The notes: generated from the sequence alone by a model not told the origin. A DNA stretch of 64,000 nt from Campylobacter jejuni (GCA_014305285.1 JACRSG010000007.1:95844-159843); one strand, 5' to 3'; numbered from the stretch's first letter, positions 9,226-19,045 are shown. Made by a program: numbers and translations.

Positions 9226-10779
9226 TTATTTAGCGTATTCTACACTTCTAAGTTCACGTATAACATTGACTTTAATTTCACCAGGATATTGCATTTTTTC
9301 TTGAATTTCAGCTGCTATTTCTTTAGCTAAAAGCACGCTTTCATCATCATTAACAAGCTGAGCATTGGCTATAATGCGAATTTCTCTTCCGGCATTGATT
9401 GCATAAGCATTTTTAATCCCTTCTTTGTTTTTAGCGATTTCTTCTAGCTCGCTGACTCTTTTTAAGAAAGCCTCTAACACTTCTCTTCTAGCTCCAGGTC
9501 GTGCAGCACTTAAAGTATCTGCTGCGCAAACAGCTGCTGATTCTATACTTGTAGCTTCTTCGTGTCCATGGTGTGCGTAAATAGCATTAATTACTACAGG
9601 ATGCTCTTTATAGCGTTTGCAAAGTTCTGCACCTAAATTCACATGAGATCCTTCAAAATCGTGAGTTAATGCTTTTCCTATATCATGTAAAATTCCGGCA
9701 CGACGTGCTAAATTCTCATCCCCACCACACTCAGCAGCAATGATTCCTGCAAGGTGAGCCACTTCCAAAGAATGTGCTAAAGCATTTTGTCCATAGCTTG
9801 CACGGTATTTGAGTTTTCCTATGAGTTTTACAATTTCAGGGTGTATTTTATTTAAACCTAGATCCATAATTATGGTTTCGCCTTCTTCTAGAATAGCACT
9901 ATCAAATTCTTTGCAAACTTTTTCGTGAATTTCTTCTATGCGTGCGGGTTGAATTCTGCCATCTTCAACCAAAAGCTCTATAACTTTTGTAGCAATGGCA
10001 CGGCGATAAAGATTAAAACAACTTACTATAATGGCACCTGGTGTATCATCGATGATAATATCAACACCTAAAACCATTTCTAAGGTTTTAACATTGCGTC
10101 CTTCTTTCCCAATGATACGTCCTTTAAGTTCATCATTTTTAATATTAATAACATTGATAAGTCTTTCAGCTGCAAATTCACCTGCAAAACGAGAAGTAGC
10201 TTGTGCAATGATGAAATTGGCTTTTCTTTTGGCTTCATTTTTTGCTTCTTCTTCATATTTTCTTACTATATGTGCAATTTGCTCGCGAGAATTTTCTTCT
10301 ACTTTTTTAAGAATGATTTCTTTAGCTTCATTTTGTGTAAGTCCTGTAGAATGTTCTAAAATTTTTAAAACATTGTCAAGTTTTTCTTGATATTTGTTTT
10401 TTAATTTGTCAACATCAGATTGTAAGTCTTGAATGTGTTTTTGTGACTTGCAAAGGTATTCTTTATCCTCTTTTAGTTTTTCTTTTTCTTGCTGAAGTTT
10501 TTGTTCTTTTTTAAAAAGATCATCAAATTTTTGATTAAAATCTTTTTGAATTTTGTGAGTTTTTTCTTCGTATTTTTTTTTAACTTCTAATTCTGCATTA
10601 AGAATTGAATTTTTTGCATCTTTTAAAATAAGTTCTGCTTCGTATTCTATAGCTTTAGCTTTAGCTTTAGCTTGTTCTACAAAAATTTCATATTTAGCAT
10701 CATTGATTTTTTTTGCAACTAAATATCCTATGCCGAGTCCGACTATAGCGGCTATAAGTGCGATAAGTGATTCTATCAT
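9226..10779 (-). CDS. rny: Ribonuclease Y
   Basis: 517-residue membrane-anchored endoribonuclease that starts mRNA decay. One N-terminal membrane helix (residues 4-21), a long charged coiled coil (about 30-165), a KH RNA-binding domain (GRIIGKEGRNVKTLE near 218-232), and an HD catalytic domain (ALAHSLEVA and AGILHDIGKA near 335-370) with His-Asp pairs intact. Length is typical. The ORF start is overlapped by the upstream cyclo-ligase gene. Corresponds to Cj1209. Confidence 0.96.
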   Translation of the reverse strand: MIESLIALIAAIVGLGIGYLVAKKINDAKYEIFVEQAKAKAKAIEYEAELILKDAKNSILNAELEVKKKYEEKTHKIQKDFNQKFDDLFKKEQKLQQEKEKLKEDKEYLCKSQKHIQDLQSDVDKLKNKYQEKLDNVLKILEHSTGLTQNEAKEIILKKVEENSREQIAHIVRKYEEEAKNEAKRKANFIIAQATSRFAGEFAAERLINVINIKNDELKGRIIGKEGRNVKTLEMVLGVDIIIDDTPGAIIVSCFNLYRRAIATKVIELLVEDGRIQPARIEEIHEKVCKEFDSAILEEGETIIMDLGLNKIHPEIVKLIGKLKYRASYGQNALAHSLEVAHLAGIIAAECGGDENLARRAGILHDIGKALTHDFEGSHVNLGAELCKRYKEHPVVINAIYAHHGHEEATSIESAAVCAADTLSAARPGARREVLEAFLKRVSELEEIAKNKEGIKNAYAINAGREIRIIANAQLVNDDESVLLAKEIAAEIQEKMQYPGEIKVNVIRELRSVEYAK

Positions 10780-11326
10780 TTTTTCTTTCTTTCTTGTAAT
10801 ATTTTTTATAAGGGTTTATGTATAATTTTCCTGAAATATCATGCTTTTGTGTTAGATTATTTTGACTTAAAGCATCTATACTTTGGACAAATATTATATG
10901 AGGTTTGTAATTTAAATTTTCAAAAAATCTATCATAAAAACCTTGCCCATGTCCTATTCTTTTTAAATTTTTATCGACGCCAATTACAGGCACAATAGCT
11001 AAATCAATTTTTGCTTTAAAAAAAGAATCTATAGGCTCTAAAACCCCAAACCTTTTTTTAATAAAAGGCAATCTTAATTTTACAATTTTTAAACTTTTAT
11101 CTTGCATAAATGGAACAAAAAGTTTGTAATTTTTATTAAGCATATGGCGAAATTTTATTAAGTTTGGTTCATAATGCAAAGGAATAAAAATTAAAATATT
11201 TTCAGCTTTAAATAGTTTTATTGTTTTAAGACATTCTTTAAATATTTTATAATCTTGTTTGAAATTTAGTTTTGAATGTTTTAAAAGGCGTATTTTTTGC
11301 AATGCCCTAAAATCTGTTTTTTCCAT
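10700..11326 (-). CDS. 5-formyltetrahydrofolate cyclo-ligase family protein
   Basis: 208 residues. The family core is present: FVPFMQ, GVLEP, then DLAIVPVIGVDKNLKRIGHGQGFYDRFF, which matches the ATP/folate-binding GxGxGYYDR motif with GHGQGFYDR. The enzyme would recycle 5-formyl-THF to 5,10-methenyl-THF and so fits a genome that also carries metE and metF. The last 80 bases run into rny in a different frame, and the encoded tail (Lys/Arg/Tyr-rich, after about residue 180) looks unlike family sequence. It is divergent from the thioredoxin gene. Corresponds to Cj1208. Confidence 0.85.
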   Translation of the reverse strand: MEKTDFRALQKIRLLKHSKLNFKQDYKIFKECLKTIKLFKAENILIFIPLHYEPNLIKFRHMLNKNYKLFVPFMQDKSLKIVKLRLPFIKKRFGVLEPIDSFFKAKIDLAIVPVIGVDKNLKRIGHGQGFYDRFFENLNYKPHIIFVQSIDALSQNNLTQKHDISGKLYINPYKKYYKKERKNDRITYRTYSRYSRTRHRIFSCKKNQ

Positions 11327-11362
11327 TAATATACCTTTAAAAAAATATTATCTTATGTATGT

Positions 11363-11368
11363 TATAAT
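11363..11368 (+). promoter_or_regulatory. -10 element for the thioredoxin-ftsY-radA operon
   Basis: TATAAT in the 82-base divergent region, preceded by TATGTATGT and T-rich DNA. Its position predicts transcription from about 11375 and a short leader before the ATG at 11409. Confidence 0.55.
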
Positions 11369-11408
11369 TTTAGCATTTTTATGAAGAAGAATAAAGGATT
11401 GATAAATA

Positions 11409-11966
11409 ATGAAGATTAAAAAAATATTTTTACTAGCGATAATATCTTGTTTGTTTGTTGCTTGTAGCAATGATAAAGAAAAGCAGCAAAATGATGTAAA
11501 TTTAAGTACTGAGACAAGTATAAATCAAAGTGATGATATGAATTTTAAACTTAATTTGATTGATGGCGGATCAATTTCAGTTAAAAAAGAAAATGCGACT
11601 TTAAATTTCAACGATGAAGATAAGGCAACTTTGTTTGTATTTTTTACTACTTGGTGTACCCCTTGCATTGCTGCAATTCCTCATCTTAACAAACTACAAG
11701 AAAAGTATAGCAATAATTTTAATACAGTTGGGGTTTTGTTAGAAGATAAATCTAATGATGAGATTCAAAAATTTATAGAACAGCATAAAATATCTTATAA
11801 AGTCGCTAATGGTGAAAATAACTATCTTTTAGCTAAAGTTTTAGGCGGAGTAAATGGAATTCCTACTATGTTTCTTTACAATAAGCATTCTAAATTGATT
11901 AATCAGTATTTAGGGCTTATCCCTGAAGAAATGCTAGAAATTGATATACAAAAGGCTATACTTTAA
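11409..11966 (+). CDS. TlpA-like thioredoxin lipoprotein
   Basis: 185 residues. The N-terminus ends in a lipobox (LFVAC, Cys19), so the protein should be a lipoprotein on the periplasmic side. A thioredoxin fold follows a Ser/Asn/Gln-rich linker, with the redox motif TTWCTPC (CxxC) near 79-85 and the cis-proline context GIPTMFLY near 152-159. TlpA-type proteins supply electrons for cytochrome c or oxidase assembly; the petABC, ccoI and cytochrome c genes in this window would be plausible clients. Its stop overlaps the ftsY start. Corresponds to Cj1207c. Confidence 0.88.
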   Translation: MKIKKIFLLAIISCLFVACSNDKEKQQNDVNLSTETSINQSDDMNFKLNLIDGGSISVKKENATLNFNDEDKATLFVFFTTWCTPCIAAIPHLNKLQEKYSNNFNTVGVLLEDKSNDEIQKFIEQHKISYKVANGENNYLLAKVLGGVNGIPTMFLYNKHSKLINQYLGLIPEEMLEIDIQKAIL

Positions 11967-12832
11967 TGTTTAATTTTTTTAAAAAAGGACTTGCGAAAAC
12001 TCTTGAAAATATTGTTGGAGTTAAAGGAGAGAATAAAAAAATAACTAAAGATTTGCTTGAAGAAATTTTGCTTGAAGCAGATGTAAGTTATGAAATAGTT
12101 GAAGAGATAATTTATTATTTACCGCCTCAAAATGAAGTAAAAAAAGAAGATTTAAAGCGTGTTATGGGTTCTTATTTTCTTTATGAAAAAAAAGAAACTA
12201 ATGAAGAAAAGCCTTTTGTAGAGCTTATTTTAGGGGTAAATGGAGCAGGAAAAACAACAAGTATTGCCAAGCTTGCTTATTTGTATAAAAACCAAAATCA
12301 AAAAGTGATTTTAGGAGCGTGCGATACTTTTAGGGCAGGTGCGATTGAACAATTAAAACTTTGGGCACAAAAAGTGGATGTAGATATAGTTTTAACCGCA
12401 CAAGGGTGTGATCCTTCTGCGGTTGCTTTTGATACTATTTCTAAAGCAAAAGCAAAGGATTTTGACAGAGTTATTATCGATACAGCAGGACGTTTGCAGA
12501 ATCAAAAAAATTTAGCTCATGAGCTTGAAAAAATTGTAAGAATTTCAAACAAAGCTTTAGAAGGTGCGCCTCATAGAAAAATTTTAGTTTTAGATGGAAC
12601 ACAAGGGAATGCTGGAATTTTACAAGCTAAAGCTTTTAATGAACTTGTAAAGCTTGATGGTGTAATTATCACAAAGCTTGATGGGACAGCCAAAGGGGGT
12701 GCACTTTTTAGTATAGCAAGAGAGCTTGAACTTCCTATTTTTTATGTAGGCGTGGGTGAGCAAATGACTGATTTGCAAGAATTTAATGCAAGTGCTTATT
12801 TAGATATTTTATTAGATTCTATTTTTGAATAA
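11966..12832 (+). CDS. ftsY: Signal recognition particle receptor FtsY
   Basis: 288 residues: the NG GTPase core only, without the long acidic A domain of the E. coli protein. G1 GVNGAGKTTS near 90-99, DTFRAGAIEQL near 118-128, G3 DTAGRLQNQKNL near 171-182 and G4 TKLDGTAKGG near 235-244 are all intact. It docks SRP-ribosome complexes at the membrane. It overlaps the genes on both sides by one base, so the three genes appear translationally coupled. Confidence 0.96.
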   Translation: MFNFFKKGLAKTLENIVGVKGENKKITKDLLEEILLEADVSYEIVEEIIYYLPPQNEVKKEDLKRVMGSYFLYEKKETNEEKPFVELILGVNGAGKTTSIAKLAYLYKNQNQKVILGACDTFRAGAIEQLKLWAQKVDVDIVLTAQGCDPSAVAFDTISKAKAKDFDRVIIDTAGRLQNQKNLAHELEKIVRISNKALEGAPHRKILVLDGTQGNAGILQAKAFNELVKLDGVIITKLDGTAKGGALFSIARELELPIFYVGVGEQMTDLQEFNASAYLDILLDSIFE

Positions 12833-14172
12833 TGGCAAAAAATAAAGTGCTTTTTGAATGTCAAGCTTGCGGAAATCAGCAAAGTAAATGGCTTGGAAAA
12901 TGTCCTGATTGTGGAGCTTGGGATAGTTTTGTAGAATTAAAAGCTGAGCAAATTAAAGTTTTAAAAGAGCTTGTACAAGTTAGTATGAAAACAAGTGAAG
13001 CTGTTTGTATTGAAGATGTAGAATTAGAACATTTTACAAGATACAGCACAGATGATGATGAGCTTGATTTGGTTTTAGGTGGAGGGCTTGTCGAGGGCTC
13101 TTTAGTGCTTATAGGCGGAAGTCCAGGTGTGGGAAAATCTACCCTTTTGTTAAAAATTGCTTCAAATTTAGCCAAACAGGGTAAAAAAGTGCTTTATGCA
13201 AGTGGTGAAGAAAGTAAAGCTCAGATTAAGTTAAGGGCTGATCGTCTTGAAGCTAATACTCCAAATTTATTTTTACTTACTGAGCTTTGTCTTGAAAATA
13301 TTTTAGAAGAATTACACAAAAAAGATTATAGCATTCTTATTATCGATTCTATACAAACTTTATATTCAAATAAAATTACTTCAGCAGCAGGAAGTATCAC
13401 TCAGGTGCGTGAGATTACTTTTGAGCTTATGCGTGTTAGTAAGGCTTATAATATCAGTACTTTTATCATAGGACACATTACTAAAGAAGGTGCTATAGCA
13501 GGACCTAGAGTTCTTGAACATATGGTGGATGTGGTGCTTTATTTTGAAGGAGATGCCACTAAAGAAATTAGACTTTTAAGAGGCTTTAAAAATCGTTTTG
13601 GCGGAACGAATGAAGTAGGTATTTTTGAAATGACTGCCAAGGGTTTGATCAGTGCAAAAGATTTGGCAAATCGTTTTTTTACTCGTGGAAAGGCTATTTC
13701 AGGAAGTGCTTTAGGGGTTGTTATGGAAGGATCTCGTGCCTTGGTTTTAGAAGTTCAAGCTTTAGTGTGTGAAAGTTCTTATCCAAAACGCAGCGCTACA
13801 GGATATGAAAAAAATCGCTTAGATATGCTTTTAGCCTTGCTTGAAAGAAAACTTGGAATTCCTTTAGGGCATTATGATGTATTTGTAAATATTAGCGGCG
13901 GAGTAAAAGTAAGTGAAACTGCTGCGGATTTGGCTGTGGTTGCGGCGATTATTTCAAGTTTTAAAAATCGCCCTTTGAGCAAAGATAGTATTTTTATAGG
14001 AGAGCTTAGTTTAAATGGAGAAATTAGAGAGGTTTTTAGCCTTGATACGCGTTTAAAAGAAGCTAAAATGCAAAAATTTAAAAATGCCATTATTCCTTCT
14101 AAGCCTTTGGAAGATATAGGGCTTAAGTGTTTTGTTGCCAAAGAACTTTCACAAGTTTTAGAATGGATGTAA
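12832..14172 (+). CDS. radA: DNA repair protein RadA
   Basis: 446 residues. N-terminal zinc finger with Cys10, Cys13, Cys24 and Cys27; Walker A GGSPGVGKST near 95-104; the RadA-specific KNRFG motif near 252-256; a C-terminal Lon-like domain (NISGGVKVSETAADLAV). RadA extends recombination D-loops and aids transformation and repair. Length is normal. Starts on the stop of ftsY. Corresponds to Cj1205c. Confidence 0.96.
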   Translation: MAKNKVLFECQACGNQQSKWLGKCPDCGAWDSFVELKAEQIKVLKELVQVSMKTSEAVCIEDVELEHFTRYSTDDDELDLVLGGGLVEGSLVLIGGSPGVGKSTLLLKIASNLAKQGKKVLYASGEESKAQIKLRADRLEANTPNLFLLTELCLENILEELHKKDYSILIIDSIQTLYSNKITSAAGSITQVREITFELMRVSKAYNISTFIIGHITKEGAIAGPRVLEHMVDVVLYFEGDATKEIRLLRGFKNRFGGTNEVGIFEMTAKGLISAKDLANRFFTRGKAISGSALGVVMEGSRALVLEVQALVCESSYPKRSATGYEKNRLDMLLALLERKLGIPLGHYDVFVNISGGVKVSETAADLAVVAAIISSFKNRPLSKDSIFIGELSLNGEIREVFSLDTRLKEAKMQKFKNAIIPSKPLEDIGLKCFVAKELSQVLEWM

Positions 14173-14240
14173 ATTTTCATTAAAATATAAGTAAGATTTT
14201 GCTAAAATTCCGAGTTTAGAATAAAATTTTTGAGGAAACC

Positions 14241-14921
14241 ATGAAAGATTTATTTTTATTTAGCTCTTTGCTTGATGCAAGTCATACTTTTTCTTATTTT
14301 TTTCACATAGGTTTGGTAGCTTTAATTGCTGTTATAGTGGCTATGATGGCTACTCGTTCTATGCAACTTGTTCCACGCGGTATGCAAAATTTAGGCGAGG
14401 CTTTTTTAGAGGGAGTTTTATCTATGGGTAGAGATACCATGGGAAGTGAAAAAGGTGCAAGAAAATATCTTCCTTTGGTTGCAACTTTGGGGATTATAGT
14501 GTTTTTTAGTAATATTATAGGCATAATACCTGGTTTTCACTCTCCAACTGCAAGTTTAAATTTGACTTTGTCCTTGGCTATTATAGTTTTTGTATATTAT
14601 CATTTTGAGGGTATTAGGGCACAAGGTTTTGTAAAGTATTTTGCTCATTTCATGGGACCTATTAAACTTTTAGCTCCTTTGATGTTTCCTATAGAGATAG
14701 TCTCTCATCTTTCTCGTGTGGTTTCTCTGTCTTTTCGTCTTTTTGGAAATATTAAAGGTGACGATTTATTTTTGATGGTAATTTTAGCTTTAGTTCCTTA
14801 TATAGCTCCACTTCCTGCTTATGTGCTTTTAACTTTTATGGCATTTTTACAAGCTTTTATTTTTATGATTTTAACTTATGTATATTTAGCGGGTGCAACG
14901 GTTGTTGAGGAAGGTCATTGA
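14241..14921 (+). CDS. atpB: ATP synthase F0 subunit a
   Basis: 226 residues with about six membrane spans. The proton-channel signature [22 protein letters not shown] holds the essential arginine near residue 166. As in other Campylobacterota, atpB is away from the main atp operon. AAATTTTTGAGGAAACC upstream provides a GAGG ribosome site. Confidence 0.96.
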   Translation: MKDLFLFSSLLDASHTFSYFFHIGLVALIAVIVAMMATRSMQLVPRGMQNLGEAFLEGVLSMGRDTMGSEKGARKYLPLVATLGIIVFFSNIIGIIPGFHSPTASLNLTLSLAIIVFVYYHFEGIRAQGFVKYFAHFMGPIKLLAPLMFPIEIVSHLSRVVSLSFRLFGNIKGDDLFLMVILALVPYIAPLPAYVLLTFMAFLQAFIFMILTYVYLAGATVVEEGH

Positions 14922-15109
14922 TCTATATTTTAGAATTTTTCAAAGGTGCATCTTTAGCTTTAATGCTTTTTGGTGCACTTTTCTTCTTTTTTAAATATAA
15001 TTCTTTTTTCTATCTTTGCTTGGGTATTATACCAGGTTTGCTTTTATCTTTAATTTTTGTTTTACTTATAGAAAACCATAAGCTAAAAAATGAAAATAAG
15101 TTAAGATAA
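14918..15109 (+). CDS. Small membrane protein coupled to atpB
   Basis: 63 residues with two hydrophobic spans (about 9-27 and 32-51) and a basic, Asn/Lys-rich tail. The start is a TTG at 14918 whose last two bases belong to the atpB stop (TTGA), with GAGGAAGG just upstream; this makes translational coupling likely. I recognise no family; it corresponds to Cj1203c. A role connected to F0 assembly would be guesswork. Confidence 0.65.
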   Translation: MIYILEFFKGASLALMLFGALFFFFKYNSFFYLCLGIIPGLLLSLIFVLLIENHKLKNENKLR

Positions 15110-15130
15110 AAGCAAAAAATAGTTTATTTT

Positions 15131-15979
15131 CTAAGCATGAAGCTCTTCTTTAAGCAAATGCTTTACAGCTTCATAAATTTTAATAGCCGCTTTGGATTTA
15201 TTCATAGTATAAAGATGAATTCCATCTACGCCACTTGTGATTAAATCGACAATTTGATCGCAAGCATAAGCGATACCTGCATCTTCTAAAGCCAAAGCAT
15301 TATTTTCATATTTTTCTAAAATTTTAACAAATTTAGGAGGGATTTTAGCTCCGCAAAGTTGAGAAATTTTTAAAATTTGCCTTTTGTTAGTAATAGGCAT
15401 AATACCTGCATAAATAGGTAAGTCAATACCTGCTAAAGCACAATTTTGTTTAAAACTATAAAAATCTTCATTATCGTAAAAAAGCTGAGTAATGAGTTTG
15501 TCTGTTCCTGCATTTACCTTAGTTTTAAGATGGTGTATGTCCTCAATAAAATTCTTAGACTCATTATGTTTTTCTGGATAGCATGCAGCATAAATTTCAA
15601 AGCTTTCTTGTTTTTTAATAAAGGAAATTAAATCACTTGCATAAGAAAAATCTTTACTTTTTTCTAAATTTTCACATATGTCACCTCTTAGGGCAAGAAT
15701 TTTATTAAGATTTTTTTCTTTGCATTTTTGAAGTATGTGAGTGATTTTTTCTTTACTAGAATGGATACAAGGTAAATGTACTATGCTAGGAATTTTATAT
15801 TCTTCCTGAATTAAACTTGCCACTTCTAGGGTATTTTGTGCATTGATAGAACCTCCAGCTCCAAAGGTTACGCTGATAAAATTAGGGCTTAATTGCCCTA
15901 AATCATCTAAGATAGCATGAAGATTTTTGATATTTTCATCCTTTCTTGGCGGAAAAACTTCAAAAGAAAAACTACACAT
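15131..15979 (-). CDS. metF: 5,10-methylenetetrahydrofolate reductase
   Basis: 282 residues. N-terminal FSFEVFPPRKDE is the family opening, with the acidic residues that contact folate; LALRGD and DKLITQLFYDN match the FAD-binding TIM barrel. It makes the 5-methyl-THF that MetE uses. It is the last gene of the methionine operon, 9 bases after metE. Corresponds to Cj1202. Confidence 0.96.
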   Translation of the reverse strand: MCSFSFEVFPPRKDENIKNLHAILDDLGQLSPNFISVTFGAGGSINAQNTLEVASLIQEEYKIPSIVHLPCIHSSKEKITHILQKCKEKNLNKILALRGDICENLEKSKDFSYASDLISFIKKQESFEIYAACYPEKHNESKNFIEDIHHLKTKVNAGTDKLITQLFYDNEDFYSFKQNCALAGIDLPIYAGIMPITNKRQILKISQLCGAKIPPKFVKILEKYENNALALEDAGIAYACDQIVDLITSGVDGIHLYTMNKSKAAIKIYEAVKHLLKEELHA

Positions 15980-15988
15980 GAAAACTCC

Positions 15989-18253
15989 TTATAATCGTTC
16001 TCGTATTTTTTGCGTAGCTGTAACTAAATTTTTAAGAGAGCCTATGACTTCTTCATAGGCTCTTGTTTTAAGCCCGCAGTCTGGATTGATCCAAATTTGC
16101 TCCTTAGGTAATTTGTTCAAAATTTTTTCTATAGTCAAACTCAACTCTTCTACACTTGGAATTCTAGGACTATGTATATCATAAACTCCTGGTCCAACTT
16201 CAGTTTTAAAATGAATAGCTTTTAGGGTGTCTAAAAGACTTAAGTTTGATCTTGAAGCTTCAAAAGAAATTACATCAGCATCCATAGCATCAATTTCTTT
16301 TAAAATATCGCTAAATTCGCTATAACACATATGAGTGTGAATTTGAGTTTTAGCTTTTACCCCGCTATGTACAAGATTAAAAGCAGGGATAGCCCAATCC
16401 AAATATTCACTATGCCAATCACTTTTTCTTAAAGGCAGTTTTTCACGCAAAGCCGCTTCATCAATTTGTATGATTTTTATACCTGCATTTTCAAGATCTA
16501 ATACTTCATCTCTTATAGCTAAGGCAATTTGCTCAGTGCTTTCTTTTAGACTGATGTCTTCTCTTGGAAAGGACCAATTAAGTATGGTTACAGGTCCAGT
16601 TAGCATACCTTTTACGATTTTTTGACTTAAACTTTGTGCAAATTTAGACCAAGCTAAGGTGATAGGCTTTGTGCGTGATACATCACCCCAAATCACAGGA
16701 GGTTTAACGCACCTTGTGCCATAGCTTTGCACCCAACCATTTTGAGTAAATAAAAAGCCCTTTAAATTCTCTCCAAAATACTCCACCATATCATTTCTTT
16801 CAAATTCTCCATGCACTAAAACATCAAGTCCTATTTCTTCTTGAATTTGTATGCATTCTTTGATTTTTTGTTGGTTAAATTCAGTGTAGTTTTGAGCTGA
16901 AATTTTTTCTTGCTTAAAGGCAAGGCGATTAGATCTTACATCGGCACTTTGAGGAAAGGAACCTATGGTTGTGGTTGGTAAAAGAGGGAGTTTTAAAAAT
17001 TCTTTTTGGATTAAGGCGCGTTCTTTAAAACTAGGCATTCTGGTAAAATCTTCTTTTTTTAAAGCCTTAAGCCTTGCTTTGACTTTTTCATCTAAACGCT
17101 CCGGGATATTTTTAAAAAGCTCTTGATTGGCTCTAAAGAGCGGATTTTCTTCATTAGAATTTAAGATTTCTTTTAAATCTTTAAGTTCTTGAAGTTTTTC
17201 TTTAGCAAAGGCAAAAAGTTTAAGATAGTTTGGATCCAATTTGCTTTCAAATTCAGTGCTATAAGGCACATGCAAAAGCGAACAAGAGGTGTTTAAGACG
17301 ATATTTTGTGTATATTTTTGAAGCTCTTTAACAAGCTTTAGACTTTTAGCATAATCATTAGCATAGATATTTTTACCATTAATAAGGCCTGCAAAAAGGA
17401 TTTTATCTTTAGCAAAGCCGTATTGTTGAACTAAAGCTAAGCTTTGTTTTCCTTCGATAAAATCAAGCCCCAAAGCATCAAATTTGCTTTCTAAAAGTTT
17501 AGGATAAATATCTCTTAAGTCGCCAAAATAGCTTTGAAGTAAAATTTTAAGATCTTTTTTGTGTTTTAAAAGTTCTTGATAAAATTCTTCAAACAAAGCA
17601 ATATCTTCCTTGCTTAAATCATAAACCAAGTAAGGCTCATCAAGTTCAAGCCATGTCACTTTAAGTTCATTTAGTTTATCAAAAAGCTCTACATAGGCAT
17701 TTAAAAGTTTTTCTTTGGCAAGTTTTTGAGTTTTTTCATCTTTAAAAGCAATGAGTTTAAAAAGTGTGAAAATACCTATTAAAACAGGTTTACTTTCTAT
17801 GCCAAGTCCTTTAGCTTCAAGGTATTCTTTAAAAATTTTATCCCCTGTCAAAGCTATAGTATTAGCATTATCACATTCAGGCACTAGATAATGATAATTT
17901 GTATTGAACCATTTTTTCATTGCTAAAGCTGTAACATCTCCATTTTTTCCTTGATAACCTCGACTTTGAGCAAAGTACTCATCTAAAGCTTCTAAATTTA
18001 AATCTTTATATTTTGTATGAACAATGTTAAAAAGCACAGCCGCATCTAAGACATTATCATAAAATGAAAAATCATTACTAGGGATAAAATCAATCCCAGC
18101 TTTTTGAATTTCTTGCCAATGTCTAATCCTTAAATCCTTAGCACTCTTTAAAAGTTCCTCTTTTGAACTTTGGTTTTTAAAGTATTTTTCAACAGAAAAT
18201 TTTAATTCTCTATTTGCACCTATTCTTGGGTAAGAAATGATCGAATTTTTCAT
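15989..18253 (-). CDS. metE: Cobalamin-independent methionine synthase
   Basis: 754 residues, full length, with both barrels. The C-terminal zinc site is intact: HTHMCYSEF near 638-646 supplies His and Cys, and NPDCGLKTR near 721-729 supplies the second Cys. It transfers the methyl group from 5-methyl-THF polyglutamate to homocysteine. It is third in the operon, with the MetQ-like gene 11 bases upstream and metF 9 bases downstream. Corresponds to Cj1201. Confidence 0.97.
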   Translation of the reverse strand: MKNSIISYPRIGANRELKFSVEKYFKNQSSKEELLKSAKDLRIRHWQEIQKAGIDFIPSNDFSFYDNVLDAAVLFNIVHTKYKDLNLEALDEYFAQSRGYQGKNGDVTALAMKKWFNTNYHYLVPECDNANTIALTGDKIFKEYLEAKGLGIESKPVLIGIFTLFKLIAFKDEKTQKLAKEKLLNAYVELFDKLNELKVTWLELDEPYLVYDLSKEDIALFEEFYQELLKHKKDLKILLQSYFGDLRDIYPKLLESKFDALGLDFIEGKQSLALVQQYGFAKDKILFAGLINGKNIYANDYAKSLKLVKELQKYTQNIVLNTSCSLLHVPYSTEFESKLDPNYLKLFAFAKEKLQELKDLKEILNSNEENPLFRANQELFKNIPERLDEKVKARLKALKKEDFTRMPSFKERALIQKEFLKLPLLPTTTIGSFPQSADVRSNRLAFKQEKISAQNYTEFNQQKIKECIQIQEEIGLDVLVHGEFERNDMVEYFGENLKGFLFTQNGWVQSYGTRCVKPPVIWGDVSRTKPITLAWSKFAQSLSQKIVKGMLTGPVTILNWSFPREDISLKESTEQIALAIRDEVLDLENAGIKIIQIDEAALREKLPLRKSDWHSEYLDWAIPAFNLVHSGVKAKTQIHTHMCYSEFSDILKEIDAMDADVISFEASRSNLSLLDTLKAIHFKTEVGPGVYDIHSPRIPSVEELSLTIEKILNKLPKEQIWINPDCGLKTRAYEEVIGSLKNLVTATQKIRERL

Positions 18254-18264
18254 ATTTGTTCTCC

Positions 18265-19035
18265 TTAAAATGTAGGGATTAAAGCACCCTGATATTTTTC
18301 TTCTATAAATTTTTTAACTTCATCGCTTTGCAAAGCCTTTACTAGGGCTTTGATTTTAGGAAGGTTTTCATTGCCCTCTTTAACCGCGATGATATTACCA
18401 TATTCACTATACTTACTTTCTGTATAAAGCCCATCTTTTACAGGGTTTAAACCTGCTAAAATGGCAAAATTGCTGTTAATAAGAGAATAATCTACATCGT
18501 CTAAACTTCTTGTAAGTTGAGCGTCTCTTAACTCTACGAATTTAAGCTTTTTAGGATTTTTAGTGATATCTAAAGGAGTGATGAGTTCATTATTCTTAAC
18601 TCCTATAAGTCCTTTGCTTGCTACAATGCGTAAAGCACGGCTTTCATTTGTAGGATTATTGGGTATAGAAATGCTTTGTCCTTCCTTGGGATTGAATTCT
18701 TTGTGTTTTTTAGAATACACTGCCATAGGTTCTATATGGATGCTAGCAACTTTTACAAGATGGGTGCCTTGTCTTTGATTGAATTCTTTTAAATAGGGCT
18801 CATGCTGAAAATAATTAGCATCCAACTCACCATTTTCAACCATCACATTAGGAATTACTCCATCATTGAATTCATAAATTTTTAAATCATAACCTTGCTT
18901 TTGAAGTGCTGATTTTATAAATCTTAAAATATCTGCATGAGGTGTTATGGAAGAGCCGACTTTTAATTCTTCATTTGCCCATGCAAAACCGGTAAAAAGA
19001 GTAGCGACACAAAAAGCTTTAGCAAATAAAGTCAT
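18265..19035 (-). CDS. MetQ/NlpA-family substrate-binding protein
   Basis: About 256 residues from the ATG at 19035, chosen because AAGGAG lies seven bases upstream. The signal peptide ends in FAWA before NEELKVG and has no lipobox Cys at the cleavage site, so it looks like a soluble periplasmic protein, unlike the lipoprotein MetQ of E. coli. The fold is recognised from KVGSSITPHADILRF, the ANYFQHEPYL segment and LINSNFAILAGL. The operon suggests methionine or a related sulfur compound as ligand. No ATPase or permease gene is adjacent. Corresponds to Cj1200. Confidence 0.88.
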   Translation of the reverse strand: MTLFAKAFCVATLFTGFAWANEELKVGSSITPHADILRFIKSALQKQGYDLKIYEFNDGVIPNVMVENGELDANYFQHEPYLKEFNQRQGTHLVKVASIHIEPMAVYSKKHKEFNPKEGQSISIPNNPTNESRALRIVASKGLIGVKNNELITPLDITKNPKKLKFVELRDAQLTRSLDDVDYSLINSNFAILAGLNPVKDGLYTESKYSEYGNIIAVKEGNENLPKIKALVKALQSDEVKKFIEEKYQGALIPTF

Positions 19036-19045
19036 TTTTTCTCCT

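Noticed and set aside
10031..10390. 119-residue plus-strand ORF opposite rny.
   Set aside because: Antisense shadow of the KH and coiled-coil coding region; composition only mirrors rny.
15446..15631. 61-residue plus-strand ORF inside metF.
   Set aside because: Antisense to conserved metF coding; no ribosome site or recognisable domain.
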